Program-made: the position numbers and the translations under genes | Notes under the pieces: model-generated | The model's input: the letters and a program-made list of their open reading frames with translations, nothing else | The model's database searches: none | Told to the model about the DNA's origin: nothing | Origin: Flammeovirgaceae bacterium | GTDB lineage: Bacteria > Bacteroidota > Bacteroidia > Cytophagales > Cyclobacteriaceae | Direction of reading: 5' to 3' | Assembly: GCA_021299455.1 (NCBI GenBank) | Contig: JAJTGQ010000048.1 | Coordinates: 1 to 64,000 of the forward strand | Length of the DNA stretch: 64,000 nucleotides | In this document: in pieces, positions 20,101 through 29,402 of the stretch | Numbering within the stretch: the first letter of the stretch is position 1 | Layout of the letters: each line of letters opens with the position of its first letter

Positions 20101-20439
20101 GGCGTTTATTCCCTGCGGGTAACCATTGAAGGCTGTACAAGCCAACTGTCAGATGAACAAACTGTTCTTATCACCGGAGACATAGCTTCGGACGATGACC
20201 AGATGACAGCATATCCCAATCCATCGCAAGATCGAGTGTATGTATCTTTGGGCGGGTTTGCAAAAACGGTTGAAGTACAGCTAAAGCTAACAGACTTAAA
20301 CGGAAAAGTACTTTACCAGAAAGAGAGTCGGGGCAAGGAATTAGTAGAGATAAGTATAGCTGGGTTTCCAAGCGGTTCGTACCTGATCAATGCAGAACAG
20401 GGAAGTACAAATCAGCAGGTTAAGATTGTGAAAAAGTAA
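17179..20439 (+). CDS. T9SS type A secreted repeat protein (BNR/Asp-box-like repeats, IPT/TIG-like and MBG-like domains)
   Basis: Signal peptide; many repeats of NLFAGT..GVF.S.NNGASWT; SILSFEPTSGVLGTTVTINGGGF; ATAENKTKTFGDANPPFTITYTGFVG; C-terminal AYPNPSQDRVYVSL...GSYLINAEQGSTNQQVKIVKK. Confidence 0.9.
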   Translation: MKKIVVLLFLLIFGLQTEAQWVEKNNGLYGGPITALAVNGNNLFAGTTDVNRLAGNGIFRSSNNGTNWTPVNSGLTNGFTDGFTNLSVSSFLVNGAIVYAVTNFGIFYSFDNGESWLEGSKGLNAIITSIAVIDNLLFAGTDHGVYLQTVAGWIPVNTGLMSLQIKSLVVSGNSLFAGTAEGGVFLSTNRGASWTDAGLTNQSITSLIVNGNNLFAGTFSGNVFLSKDNGASWTASSTGLAGGYIISFLASGTNLFAGTSNGLFVSANNGTSWTAANTGLRSQSAIYSLAVSGSNLFVGTQYGVFLSTNSGTSWAATNNGLTNLSVYSLEANATNLFAGTSQGVFVSGNTGASWTVTGLTNPWVISLAFSDSNLYAGTYGNGIFRSSDNGASWTAINSGLVNNPVNLSTIAIKSFASIGTNLFVGTSNGVYTSTNNGANWTAMNTGLSNQYVNSLATVGSNLFAGTSGGGVFLSINNGANWTAVNTGLTSLDAKTLTASGSKLFAGMSDGVYVSSNNGLSWAYYVGKPPDKSSLVASGNSIFVGTLSGDIFVVNDNSLPTSGHVGTGTGLNDLMVTDDMLYAARDGGVWSRPLTDVVTSILSFEPTSGVLGTTVTINGGGFDTRPLYNYVTFNGVVAPVTASTSTKMTITVPVGASSSPISVYANGQKVISSQVFSIIVKQDQSIAFSTLTNKIFSDAAFTLSATSNSNLPISYTSSNTSVATISGNSVTIVGAGLTTITASQAGNSEYNPAANVQQALTVNKAALTATAENKTKTFGDANPPFTITYTGFVGTDNPSVIDIAPSISSIATTTSNTGAYPITLTGGTDNNYMITNVNGTLTILTKDQTIIFSTLSDRTVGDAAFVPTATASSSLPVSFESLTQNKITLSGNLVSIAAPGLATIRAKQDGNANFNAAPSVDRSFCIRPAMPTITVSGANTDSPTLTSSAGTGNQWFFNGNPISGAINTTLVVTQEGVYSLRVTIEGCTSQLSDEQTVLITGDIASDDDQMTAYPNPSQDRVYVSLGGFAKTVEVQLKLTDLNGKVLYQKESRGKELVEISIAGFPSGSYLINAEQGSTNQQVKIVKK

Positions 20440-20454
20440 TGGAGCTGAAAACAA

Positions 20455-20494
20455 AAAAACCTTCCCAATTTCTTGAGAAGGTTTTTATTTTTTT
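20455..20494. terminator. Rho-independent terminator between convergent genes
   Basis: AAACCTTCCCAATTTCTTGAGAAGGTTTTTATTTTTTT stem-loop plus T-run; A-run on the other side could serve rplI. Confidence 0.75.
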
Positions 20495-20505
20495 AATTTG
20501 AAATA

Positions 20506-20949
20506 CTACTCAGCCACTACATTTACTGTAACGCTGTGCTTCACTTCTTTATGTAAATCAATATTCGCGATATAAGTTCCTAATTGCTTAGGCTGCTCTT
20601 TAAAGCTGATTTTTTTGCGATCCACATCAAAGCCTTTGGCTTTCAATGCATCAGAAACCTGAACGGCTGTAACAGCTCCGAAAATCTTTCCGGATTCGCC
20701 TGCCTTTGTTCCAATCTCCAATGTCATTTCGCCTATCTTGGCTGCCAATGCTTCAGCGTCTTGCTTCAGTTTCGCTGCTTTATGTGCTGCCTGGCGAATG
20801 TTCTCAGCTACCATTCTCTTGTTAGAATCGTTAGCGATCAAAGCCACTCCATTTGGAATCAGGTAATTGCGGCCGTAGCCAGGCTTTACCTTTACCGTAT
20901 CATTCTTGTAACCGAGTCCTGTTACGTCTTGCTTCAAAATTATTTCCAT
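20506..20949 (-). CDS. rplI: 50S ribosomal protein L9
   Basis: MEIILKQDVTGLGYKNDTVKVKPGYGRNYLIPNGVA. Confidence 0.97.
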   Translation of the reverse strand: MEIILKQDVTGLGYKNDTVKVKPGYGRNYLIPNGVALIANDSNKRMVAENIRQAAHKAAKLKQDAEALAAKIGEMTLEIGTKAGESGKIFGAVTAVQVSDALKAKGFDVDRKKISFKEQPKQLGTYIANIDLHKEVKHSVTVNVVAE

Positions 20950-21051
20950 GGTTGTACAGGTTAAAGGTTATTTCATGTGTTAACTATTTTTTCTTTAGGG
21001 CACATGGAATAGCCTGATTTGTGATGTCGTTTTATATAAAATTAGTAAGGG

Positions 21052-21303
21052 CTATTTCATCTGGTCAGCCAAGTAAGGAAGAATCGCCACATGACGAGCT
21101 CTTTTAACGGCTTGCGCTACTCTGTTCTGATACTTCCAGCTGTTGCCAGTTAATCTGCGAGGAAGAATCTTGCCTTGTTCGTTGATAAATTTCAACAAGA
21201 AATCAGGATCCTTATAGTCGATGTATTTGATGCCGTTCTTCTTGAAGCGGCAATACTTGGGCTTTACTTCTGCCCGTTTTACGGATTCGTTTACTAGTGT
21301 CAT
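21052..21303 (-). CDS. rpsR: 30S ribosomal protein S18
   Basis: [60 protein letters not shown]. Confidence 0.97.
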   Translation of the reverse strand: MTLVNESVKRAEVKPKYCRFKKNGIKYIDYKDPDFLLKFINEQGKILPRRLTGNSWKYQNRVAQAVKRARHVAILPYLADQMK

Positions 21304-21677
21304 GCGTTGGCCGCCTCCTTGCGCGGTGCTTGTTTTTTCGTTCTATTGAATTCTCCTTTGCGCCTGCGTTCGTTGTAAACGATCGAGTGTTTGTCCAATA
21401 CGATCGTCAAAAATCGCATTACTGATTCATCTCTTCTATACTCCGTCTCCAGTGTATTAATGAGTGTGTTGTCTGTTGTCGCGAATTCGATGAGATTGTA
21501 GAAACCGGTAGACTTTTTTTGAATGGCATAGGCCATCTTCTTAAGTCCCCACTTTTCTACGTTGATCACGTTGGCTTTTGCCTTCGTTAACAACTTCACG
21601 AATTTCTCGACAGTATCCTTTGCCTGGTCCTCAGACAAAACGGGATTTAAAATGAATACCGTCTCGTAGTTTTTCAT
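21300..21677 (-). CDS. rpsF: 30S ribosomal protein S6
   Basis: [18 protein letters not shown]... [21 protein letters not shown]; 4-nt overlap with rpsR. Confidence 0.96.
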   Translation of the reverse strand: MKNYETVFILNPVLSEDQAKDTVEKFVKLLTKAKANVINVEKWGLKKMAYAIQKKSTGFYNLIEFATTDNTLINTLETEYRRDESVMRFLTIVLDKHSIVYNERRRKGEFNRTKKQAPRKEAANA

Positions 21678-21706
21678 GGGTTTAACAATTGTTTTAAAAT
21701 GAGGCG

Positions 21707-21714
21707 CAAAGGTA
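21707..21714 (-). promoter_or_regulatory. Bacteroidota -7 box (TACCTTTG) upstream of rpsF
   Basis: Matches TAnnTTTG on minus strand, about 30 bp upstream of the rpsF ATG. Confidence 0.5.
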
Positions 21715-21839
21715 TTGAAAAATGCCCAATTGACAACTGGTCAACGCAGAATTTGTCCAACACTAGATAACGAGAGTTTTCTTTGCCAAAACAGGCTAAA
21801 ATAAGGCTTTTTGAGCTGATTTAAGCCAAACTGACTTAG

Positions 21840-22592
21840 CTATTGTTCATTCAACCCCCAGTCGTAGTCCAGGTAGGAGATCTTGGCGTCAGGCTTGATT
21901 TTGGTAGGGGAGTGTGCATTGATAAAGCCTCTCACAGTACCTCCGTTCTTGCTAAAGTCGCCACCATACCACTTGAATAGCATACTTAACTGGGGCTTGT
22001 CGGCCGACATCTTATTGCGGAATGGATCCGCCAGGAACGCAGTTGCTTGCCTAGCCATCTGCTCGTCCATTCGCTTGGCATCATAGGCTTCGTTTAACAA
22101 AATAGGGCAAGATTTGCTGGCGCATACCAAAGCCATATGCACGCGCGGGTCATCAAACTTTTTACGAAGGCGGCCGTGCTCAATATTGTCAAGATCCATT
22201 CTGTCATTGCCAATCTTAAAAAAGCGAACTGTCCATGGTGTATTAACAAACGGAATTTGAATTCCTGTTCCAATATCTTTAATACTCTTTAGTGGATAGT
22301 ACTTCGTGATCAACTTAATGGTAAATGCATTGTAGGCGTTGATCCAAAAAACCATCTGCTCATTTTTGCTCCAGGTTTTTTCATCGGGAGGTGTACTGCT
22401 CAGGATGGCAAGGTATTTATTAAGTTCAACGGAATCTTTGATGAATGCCTTGTAGTTGACCTTCCCATCGGCTGTTACATTCTTTTTCAACAATCGATCG
22501 TAAATTTCGTGTGAAGGTGGTTTGCTTTGAGCTTCGCTCAGTGCTGGGGCTATGATCAGTAGCCAGAAAACGAAATGACCAAGCTTCTTCAT
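21840..22592 (-). CDS. DUF547-domain protein
   Basis: FWINAYNAFTIKLITKYYPLKSIKDIG ... DNIEHGRLRKKFDDPRVHMALVCASKSCPIL. Confidence 0.9.
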   Translation of the reverse strand: MKKLGHFVFWLLIIAPALSEAQSKPPSHEIYDRLLKKNVTADGKVNYKAFIKDSVELNKYLAILSSTPPDEKTWSKNEQMVFWINAYNAFTIKLITKYYPLKSIKDIGTGIQIPFVNTPWTVRFFKIGNDRMDLDNIEHGRLRKKFDDPRVHMALVCASKSCPILLNEAYDAKRMDEQMARQATAFLADPFRNKMSADKPQLSMLFKWYGGDFSKNGGTVRGFINAHSPTKIKPDAKISYLDYDWGLNEQ

Positions 22593-22645
22593 GTTTTATT
22601 GAATTCGTTTAGTCTATTTACATAGCAATTAAGAATTTGGATTTT

Positions 22646-23560
22646 CTATTTCACTGTAAACGACCCTTTTCCCATCGGATAGCCTTCGGAATAGATTTCT
22701 ACCTGGTAGGTTCCGTCCGGATATTCTGAACCTTTCTCGTAATAGAAAATCAATTTTTGTTTTGTGTTGTCAAACAAGATTTCTTGGGCAGCCGTATAAA
22801 ATTCTTCTTTTCCATTTAGGATAAATGTTCCTGACCCTTTGGCAACATCAAAAATAACCTGACTATTTTCATCGATTATTCGGATGAGAATCTTCTTGCC
22901 TTCAATAGGCGCGACTTTATTATCTGCCAATGTAAACTCAACTTTTATTTTCTCGAGTTGCCGGTTCCGAAAGGGGGATTCTTTTTCTTTTCCCTTCGAG
23001 CTTACCGCCTTGATCGCAATATTTTCCGCGCGCAACTGAGAGGCAATAGCAACTTTGCTGGCCAGTTCCTTCTTATTCTTTTCCAATGCCGTAATGGAAT
23101 CGCTTAACTTATTCTGTTTGGTTTTTAGGTTTCTGTTTTCGCTAAAAAGTTCTTTGTTGACCGTTTTGAGTTTTTCAATTTCTGCATCTTTCAAATTCAG
23201 TAGCTCTTCATAGCCATCCAGGCGATCTTCTAGCTCTTTAACTGCTTTCGCGCTACGTTGGGTAGTTCTTCGTAGTTCTCTTTGTATTTCTGCTTTTGCC
23301 TTTTCCAGGTCGGCAATGTTTCCGCCTAATTTCTGGATCTCTACTATTTTTTGGTCAAGTTCATTTTTGACATCATTTAGGCGTTGCATGGTGCCCGCCA
23401 GATCGGTCTCGGTGGTAACCAACTGTTCTTTTACCTCTGCTTTCTCTTGGTAGTCGAGGTAAATCTTCACACTTTGAATAACGATTACCACAAGAAGTAG
23501 CAAAACAATAATTAGATACTTATTTGATTTTTTTGGTTGCTGGGGTTGACTCTTTTCCAT
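22646..23560 (-). CDS. Single-TM coiled-coil protein, function unknown
   Basis: N-terminal TM (YLIIVLLLLVVIVIQSVKIYL), long heptad-like coiled coil, C-terminal beta-rich domain. Confidence 0.75.
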   Translation of the reverse strand: MEKSQPQQPKKSNKYLIIVLLLLVVIVIQSVKIYLDYQEKAEVKEQLVTTETDLAGTMQRLNDVKNELDQKIVEIQKLGGNIADLEKAKAEIQRELRRTTQRSAKAVKELEDRLDGYEELLNLKDAEIEKLKTVNKELFSENRNLKTKQNKLSDSITALEKNKKELASKVAIASQLRAENIAIKAVSSKGKEKESPFRNRQLEKIKVEFTLADNKVAPIEGKKILIRIIDENSQVIFDVAKGSGTFILNGKEEFYTAAQEILFDNTKQKLIFYYEKGSEYPDGTYQVEIYSEGYPMGKGSFTVK

Positions 23561-23617
23561 AGCTATTTCAATAGGTCCATTTTGCTCCTCAAAAATAGTC
23601 TTTAAATAGGACTTTGC

Positions 23618-24397
23618 TTACCAGGCGCAGGTGTAGTGCTGCTTATTCAAGGATGAATCGAAGAATAACAAGCCAAAGCGAAAAAGATCCATGCTGCCAT
23701 AGACAAGTTCGTGGCCTCGTATCTCCTTCCACGCCTTTGCCATTTCTTTCGATTGGTAAATGTCGTCAACTACAACGATCGCATCAGACGTCATTCTTTC
23801 TACTAAAAGGTTGAAATACTTTATCGTTGGTTCGTACCGATGGTTGGCATCCATTAGCACGAAGTCGAGCTTCCGATTGGCCTCCACAAATTCTGGTAAT
23901 GTTTCATCAATATTCCCTTCTACCAAAACAACGTTGTTTACTTCCGTTGATTCAAAATTAGTAAGTGCGATATTGAGCATCGGCACGTTTCCTTCAAAGG
24001 TGTAAATTGTTGCATTTGTGCACTTTGACAAATACAAAGTGGTAACTCCGAAGGAAGTTCCAAGTTCAACGATTTGCTTGGCTTTAATGTGGACTGCAAG
24101 TCGATATAGTAGAAGGGCCATTTTTGCAGGCGCTAAGCTGCTCGTAGCAACTGTTGCAATTGTCCTTTTATCTGACTTAAAATACTGTGAAGGCGCCCCT
24201 AAATCACGAACGGTAATCTGTGATTGATCCTGCACTAATTTCGCACGAATAGCCTCAATCTTATCAAACCCAACATTAGGTTTTGAGTTTTTGATAACGT
24301 TGGTATAAAGATCGAAAAAGTAGGGGGAGTGAATGGAATGCTCATCGACTGCGTTCAGCCAATAATTCAGGTACGAAGTAAGTTGAAAGAAAGTCAG
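23618..24397 (-). CDS. Class I SAM-dependent methyltransferase
   Basis: IVELGTSFGVTTLYLSKCTNATIYTFEG and LDFVLMDANHRYEPTIKYF. Coding frame extends upstream of the track's GTG start (LTSYLNYWLNAVDEHSIHSPYFFDLYTNVI) to a stop at 24401..24403; first usable codon appears to be CTG. Confidence 0.75.
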   Translation of the reverse strand: MTFFQLTSYLNYWLNAVDEHSIHSPYFFDLYTNVIKNSKPNVGFDKIEAIRAKLVQDQSQITVRDLGAPSQYFKSDKRTIATVATSSLAPAKMALLLYRLAVHIKAKQIVELGTSFGVTTLYLSKCTNATIYTFEGNVPMLNIALTNFESTEVNNVVLVEGNIDETLPEFVEANRKLDFVLMDANHRYEPTIKYFNLLVERMTSDAIVVVDDIYQSKEMAKAWKEIRGHELVYGSMDLFRFGLLFFDSSLNKQHYTCAW

Positions 24398-24420
24398 CGG
24401 CTATACGTTTTTCGTTCGCG

Positions 24421-24807
24421 TTAATTCAAGCGCAAGGGGGCTACCATAACAAACGCAGGTACATTTACTTGAAAAAAAGCACCGTCTACCACACGTTCCA
24501 TTTGATAAGTGCCTACCATTTTACCTATTCCGGATTTCAAATTGCAACCAGAAACGTATTGATGCGTCTCGCCAGGCTCTAGCACAGGTTGCAGCCCAAC
24601 TACGCCTTCGCCTTCCACTTCACGCATTGTGAAGCCAGCATCGTGAATATGCCAATGCCTTCTTTTTAACTGGATGGTAAAATCGCTTTGATTCTCAATA
24701 GTGATTTTATAGGTGAACACGTAGTGGTATTGGCTGGGACTTGAATACGAGGGTTGGTACTCGGTCTCGACAACTACCTTGATGCCACGTGTTATTTCTG
24801 TTACCAT
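24421..24807 (-). CDS. apaG: ApaG-family protein
   Basis: FTYKITIENQSDFTIQLKRRHWHIHDAGFTMREVEGEGVVGLQPVLEPGETHQYVSGC. Confidence 0.92.
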   Translation of the reverse strand: MVTEITRGIKVVVETEYQPSYSSPSQYHYVFTYKITIENQSDFTIQLKRRHWHIHDAGFTMREVEGEGVVGLQPVLEPGETHQYVSGCNLKSGIGKMVGTYQMERVVDGAFFQVNVPAFVMVAPLRLN

Positions 24808-24959
24808 GCTGATCAAAAGTATGACTTTTTTCTTTTATACGGTAGCACCAATACTGGAAAATAATGAGCGAAAAAAAGTAACGGTTTAGGCAAATCTTTT
24901 CCTGAAATGCCCCGAAAAACTGTTTGTTAACCTATTTTTACGCTATTATGAATGTAAAA

Positions 24960-25610
24960 ATGGCGTCTTCCTGGAAAGAAAAGCTGAACCAGGAATTTGA
25001 TAAGCCCTACTTTGTTGAACTGGCCGGTTTTGTCAAAGCTGAGTATGCAACTCGAACCATCTATCCTTTAGCAAAAGATATCTTTAATGCATTTGAATGC
25101 TGTTCGTTTGAATCTACCCGTGTTGTAATCCTCGGTCAGGATCCTTACCATGGCGCGGGGCAAGCCAATGGTCTCTGTTTTTCTGTAAATGATGGAATCA
25201 AATCACCTCCTTCGCTGGTGAATATTTTTAAAGAGGTAAAAGCTGACTTACAAATCCCAATTCCGTCATCCGGAAATTTGATGAGATGGGCGCAGCAGGG
25301 CGTGCTGTTGCTTAATGCTACTTTAACGGTTCGCGACTCGTCACCGGCTTCCCATCAAAATAAAGGCTGGGAGGTTTTTACAGATGCTGTAATTCAATTG
25401 GTTTCGCAGAAAAAAGAAAATGTTGTTTTCTTGTTGTGGGGCGCTTACGCGCAAAAAAAAGGAGAGATCATTGATCGCTCAAGGCATTATGTTTTGACGG
25501 CTCCTCATCCGTCTCCTTTTTCAGCCAATAGAGGATTTCTAGGATGTAAGCATTTCAGCCTAGCAAATGCCTATCTAAAACAAAAAGGGTTCTCTCCAAT
25601 AAATTGGTGA
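24960..25610 (+). CDS. ung: Uracil-DNA glycosylase
   Basis: VVILGQDPYHGAGQANGLCFSV ... LLLNATLTVR ... VLTAPHPSPFSANRGFLGC. Confidence 0.97.
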   Translation: MASSWKEKLNQEFDKPYFVELAGFVKAEYATRTIYPLAKDIFNAFECCSFESTRVVILGQDPYHGAGQANGLCFSVNDGIKSPPSLVNIFKEVKADLQIPIPSSGNLMRWAQQGVLLLNATLTVRDSSPASHQNKGWEVFTDAVIQLVSQKKENVVFLLWGAYAQKKGEIIDRSRHYVLTAPHPSPFSANRGFLGCKHFSLANAYLKQKGFSPINW

Positions 25611-25638
25611 AAACCCCTCCAGAAAAAGCATTTGCAGA

Positions 25639-27132
25639 TTACTTAATCAGCTTGAAGAATCGGCTCCATCGAATTTTGTCAATGAAGGTGCCATATTTAT
25701 CAAGCGATAGCCAGATAAAAAATCCTTTCCCCACGATGTGATCTTCAGGCACAAAGCCCCAGTATCTTGAGTCAAGTGAATTGTCACGATTATCGCCCAT
25801 CATGAAATAGTAGTTTTGGCTAAACGTGTACTCAGCTATTTCTTTTCCTTCAATTTTTAGTTTTCCATTTTCAATTACCACATCTTTCTGATTCTCGTGG
25901 GCTTTTATAGTAAACCCATAGATAGAAAGCGTTGAGTCATTGATGGGTATCTTCATGCCTTCTTTGGGAAGAGTAAGCGGCCCATAGTTGCTTCCTGTCC
26001 AGGAAGCGGTGTAGGTTGAAAAGGGAAATCTTTCTGATTCGCCACCACCAGTCTCCATTTCAGCTGAAAGAATATAGGGGAGACTTTTTACTTTGGCTAA
26101 TGTGGCTTCTGTCAAATACATGGAATAGTAGACATGGGTTGGATTGTCATTGTCTGCACGCCCGTGCAATTCAAAGTCATCGCCATCAAGCCCAAGGGCT
26201 TCAATATTACGCTGATTGATTTCATCTTTAGCGATTACCTGATACCGGAAGCGCATCTCGGGTGCATTCTCGGCTTGCTTGCCGTTAATAAAGAGCTGCT
26301 TATTTTTTATTTCCAACACGTCTCCCCCAATGGCCACACATCGTTTGATATAGTTTGTCTTTAAATCTACGGGATAATCGATCCATATTGATTTGTCATA
26401 AATGCCGTAGTTGTTTTCTTCGATGCGAGGCACATTAAAGACAACCACATCGTTATTCTTTACTGACGTTATCCCAGGCAAGCGGAATGTAGGTAGTTGA
26501 ATCCACGGGAGGTAGGATGGTATATCAGTGAACCAGATCTTTTGGTGGGTTAATGGAAGTTGCAGAGGCGTACGCGGTGTGCGTGTACCATAGTGAAACT
26601 TGCTAACAAAAAGAAAATCACCGACCAGCAAAGAATTTTCCATCGAAGGAGTAGGAATCGTATAGGCCTCCATAATTAGCCAGCGAATAAGCGTGGCGGC
26701 AACCACTGCAAATAAAATGGCATCCCACCATTCGCGAAGAGTTGATTTTTTGTTAGATGCCGTTGTAAGGGGCAAAGATTGAATAACCCCTAAATATTTT
26801 GTGTTCTTTTTAGATGCGAAGTATGGTAAGTATATCCATCCTTGTGCTATGGCCAAAGTTTTTCTAAGAGATCTTTCTTCACCAAAGCACCTCAGCAGTT
26901 CAACCATATTCTTCACATATTGAAAAATATTAATGATCGGCACGACATCAAGTAAAACCTCAATTGGTTTTCTGCCCACTATTTCCAGTGTAGTAATCGA
27001 ATTTAAGCCTGGAACAAATGCATGCCAACCCGGTTTCCCTGCCTTAATAAATAGCCTATACAAACCAAACGAGTTCAATAATTGAAAAGGCAGTGTTGCA
27101 AAAAAAACTCCCAGTGTATAAGCAAAATCCAT
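25639..27132 (-). CDS. lepB: Signal peptidase I with N-terminal multi-TM extension
   Basis: IPTPSMENSLLVGDFLFVSKFHYG (Ser), NYIKRCVAIGGDVLEIKN (Lys), YYFMMGDNRDNSLDSRYWGFVPEDHIVGKGFFIWLS. Confidence 0.94.
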   Translation of the reverse strand: MDFAYTLGVFFATLPFQLLNSFGLYRLFIKAGKPGWHAFVPGLNSITTLEIVGRKPIEVLLDVVPIINIFQYVKNMVELLRCFGEERSLRKTLAIAQGWIYLPYFASKKNTKYLGVIQSLPLTTASNKKSTLREWWDAILFAVVAATLIRWLIMEAYTIPTPSMENSLLVGDFLFVSKFHYGTRTPRTPLQLPLTHQKIWFTDIPSYLPWIQLPTFRLPGITSVKNNDVVVFNVPRIEENNYGIYDKSIWIDYPVDLKTNYIKRCVAIGGDVLEIKNKQLFINGKQAENAPEMRFRYQVIAKDEINQRNIEALGLDGDDFELHGRADNDNPTHVYYSMYLTEATLAKVKSLPYILSAEMETGGGESERFPFSTYTASWTGSNYGPLTLPKEGMKIPINDSTLSIYGFTIKAHENQKDVVIENGKLKIEGKEIAEYTFSQNYYFMMGDNRDNSLDSRYWGFVPEDHIVGKGFFIWLSLDKYGTFIDKIRWSRFFKLIK

Positions 27133-27183
27133 AGTTGACTTAAATTAGCGTGCAAATAAACTGAATTTTATCTTAGAAAAATC

Positions 27184-27891
27184 TCACAAACTCAAAAAAT
27201 CGTCCATTGAATAGACGCCTTCGCGATTCACCATCCACTCAGCCACCAACACTGCGCCTTGGGCAAAGCCTTCGCGCGAATGAGCAGTATGTGTAATCTC
27301 AATATCGTCTACACTCGATTGATACTTTACCGTATGCGTTCCCGGTGCAGGATCTATCCGTTGAGATCGAATAACGAGGGAAGATGGGTCTTGGGTTTCA
27401 GTTGATTGCCATTCTTTGATGAGCGGTTGTTCCAGGATTATTCTTTCTGCCAACGTAATTGCTGTGCCACTTGGGGCATCCTTTTTTTGGGTGTGGTGTG
27501 TTTCGTCAATGCTAACCTTGTAGTCCGCATAGGGTCTCATCATATTGGCCAGATAGCTGGTCAGCCTAAAGAAAAGATTGACGCCCAAGCTATAATTAGC
27601 CGCATAAAAAAAGCCCGCCTTTTTCTCAAGACATAGATCTTCAATTTCACTTTTTTGATCTAGCCAACCTGTGGTGCCACACACGACCGGTATTTGGTGA
27701 TCGAAACAGTACAGAATATTTTTAACAGCGGATTCTGGCTGTGTAAACTCAATGGCCACGTCCGCTTTTAGGTTGAACCTATTGAGTTCCTCATAGGTGT
27801 CCACCTTGCCAACTATCTCATGACCACGCCCCATAGCAATAGCTTCAATGGCTCTGCCCATTTTACCATAACCAATTAATAGAATCCTCAT
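27184..27891 (-). CDS. dapB: 4-hydroxy-tetrahydrodipicolinate reductase
   Basis: MRILLIGYGKMGRAIE, VVCGTTGW, IDETHHTQKKDAPSGTAITLAE. Confidence 0.96.
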   Translation of the reverse strand: MRILLIGYGKMGRAIEAIAMGRGHEIVGKVDTYEELNRFNLKADVAIEFTQPESAVKNILYCFDHQIPVVCGTTGWLDQKSEIEDLCLEKKAGFFYAANYSLGVNLFFRLTSYLANMMRPYADYKVSIDETHHTQKKDAPSGTAITLAERIILEQPLIKEWQSTETQDPSSLVIRSQRIDPAPGTHTVKYQSSVDDIEITHTAHSREGFAQGAVLVAEWMVNREGVYSMDDFLSL

Positions 27892-27893
27892 TA

Positions 27894-28499
27894 TTAAAAT
27901 CTCAGTTTTATTGCTATGCCCGTGCTGGTACCTGTATAGTAGCTATTTTCCATGTGTGGCTCTATTCTCACCTTCAGCTTCGGGTTGAGATCAAATTCTT
28001 TTAGATGAGCATCCACATGCGCATCTACCATTTGCAATAGGTAAAGAAACCCGGTGAAGATGAGGAAGTAATCTCGCTGACGTTGGGCTTGGTCGATAAT
28101 GGTTCTAAGCTGGGTTTCGGTTAGATCGAATAAAAGACTTCTACTTTGCGCGTTTACTTTGCCGTCTAAAAGATCGAACAGATCGTTGCGCGCCTTGTTC
28201 CCAGTCTTACTGTAAAAATCAACAACGGTAATGAGCGCATAGAATCCACCATAAACCAGTGGTAGTTTCCAATATTTCTTGTTGTACACTTGACCCAACC
28301 CGGGAAGCACAGCCGCGTATAGCATTGCCTTTCTTGGGTTGAATCGTTGCGAATAGGTGTCGATGTCAACCACCCTCTTGCCACTTTTTGAAATGAGGGT
28401 ATCAGTTGGAGTATTTTGAATAGAATCTTTTTTTGCTTCCTGCGAGTAGGCCAACGAGCAAACCCCGATCAATAACCAAGTGCCTAAAAAATGCTTCAT
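27894..28499 (-). CDS. DUF5683-like membrane protein
   Basis: RKAMLYAAVLPGLGQVYNKKYWKLPLVYGGFY motif; position next to parB and dapB. Confidence 0.8.
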   Translation of the reverse strand: MKHFLGTWLLIGVCSLAYSQEAKKDSIQNTPTDTLISKSGKRVVDIDTYSQRFNPRKAMLYAAVLPGLGQVYNKKYWKLPLVYGGFYALITVVDFYSKTGNKARNDLFDLLDGKVNAQSRSLLFDLTETQLRTIIDQAQRQRDYFLIFTGFLYLLQMVDAHVDAHLKEFDLNPKLKVRIEPHMENSYYTGTSTGIAIKLRF

Positions 28500-29402
28500 C
28501 TATACTTTTAGAATATCCAAAATCCGGTTCAGGTCTTCTACCGACAAGAACGGAATTCGAATATCGCCCTTTTTTCCGTCACTCTTTACACTAACTTTCG
28601 TGCCAAAGTGTGATGATAAGCGTGATTGTAGATGATTAATCTCTTTGGAGGCTGGCGATGTTTCAGTTTTGCCACCCTCTTGATGTTGTGGCTTCGTCAT
28701 CACTTCCCGGGCCAATTCTTCCACTTTTCTGACCGATAAATCTTCCGAGAGCGTTTTTTTGAAAATGTAGAGCTGTGACTCTGTGTTGTCGACATTGATG
28801 ATGGCGCGCGCATGCCCCATTGATAGTTTATTGTCGCGTAAAGCAATCTGAATGTCAGGAGGTAACTTCAATAATCTAAGATAATTTGTTACCGTTGAGC
28901 GATTTTTCCCAACGCGGTCCCCGAGTTCCTCTTGTTTTAAATTGCATTCCGAAATAAGCCGTTGATAGCTCAATGAAATTTCAATCGGATTTAAGTTTTC
29001 ACGTTGAATGTTTTCGATCAGCGCCATTTCCAACATTTGCTGATCATCAGCTGAACGTACATATGCTGGCACTGCTAAAAGGCCCGCTCTCTTAGAAGCT
29101 TGAAAACGTCTTTCACCGGAAATCAATTGATACTGATGTGGTGCAAGACGCCTGACAGTGATTGGCTGGATGATGCCGTGGACACGAATTGATTCGGCCA
29201 ATTCATTCAATGCCTCTTCATCAAAATGCTGGCGAGGTTGAAATGGATTCGTCTCGATTTCTGTTAATGAGATTTCATTGACAATGCCATTTACATTGCC
29301 TGAACTCGCAGGCTGTGCCACATCAACCTCTAGTCGGTCGTCAGAAGGCGTGTCACTCAACAAGGCGCTTAGCCCACGGCCTAGTGCATTTCTTTTACTC
29401 AT
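28500..29402 (-). CDS. parB: ParB/Spo0J chromosome partitioning protein
   Basis: [72 protein letters not shown]. Confidence 0.96.
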   Translation of the reverse strand: MSKRNALGRGLSALLSDTPSDDRLEVDVAQPASSGNVNGIVNEISLTEIETNPFQPRQHFDEEALNELAESIRVHGIIQPITVRRLAPHQYQLISGERRFQASKRAGLLAVPAYVRSADDQQMLEMALIENIQRENLNPIEISLSYQRLISECNLKQEELGDRVGKNRSTVTNYLRLLKLPPDIQIALRDNKLSMGHARAIINVDNTESQLYIFKKTLSEDLSVRKVEELAREVMTKPQHQEGGKTETSPASKEINHLQSRLSSHFGTKVSVKSDGKKGDIRIPFLSVEDLNRILDILKV

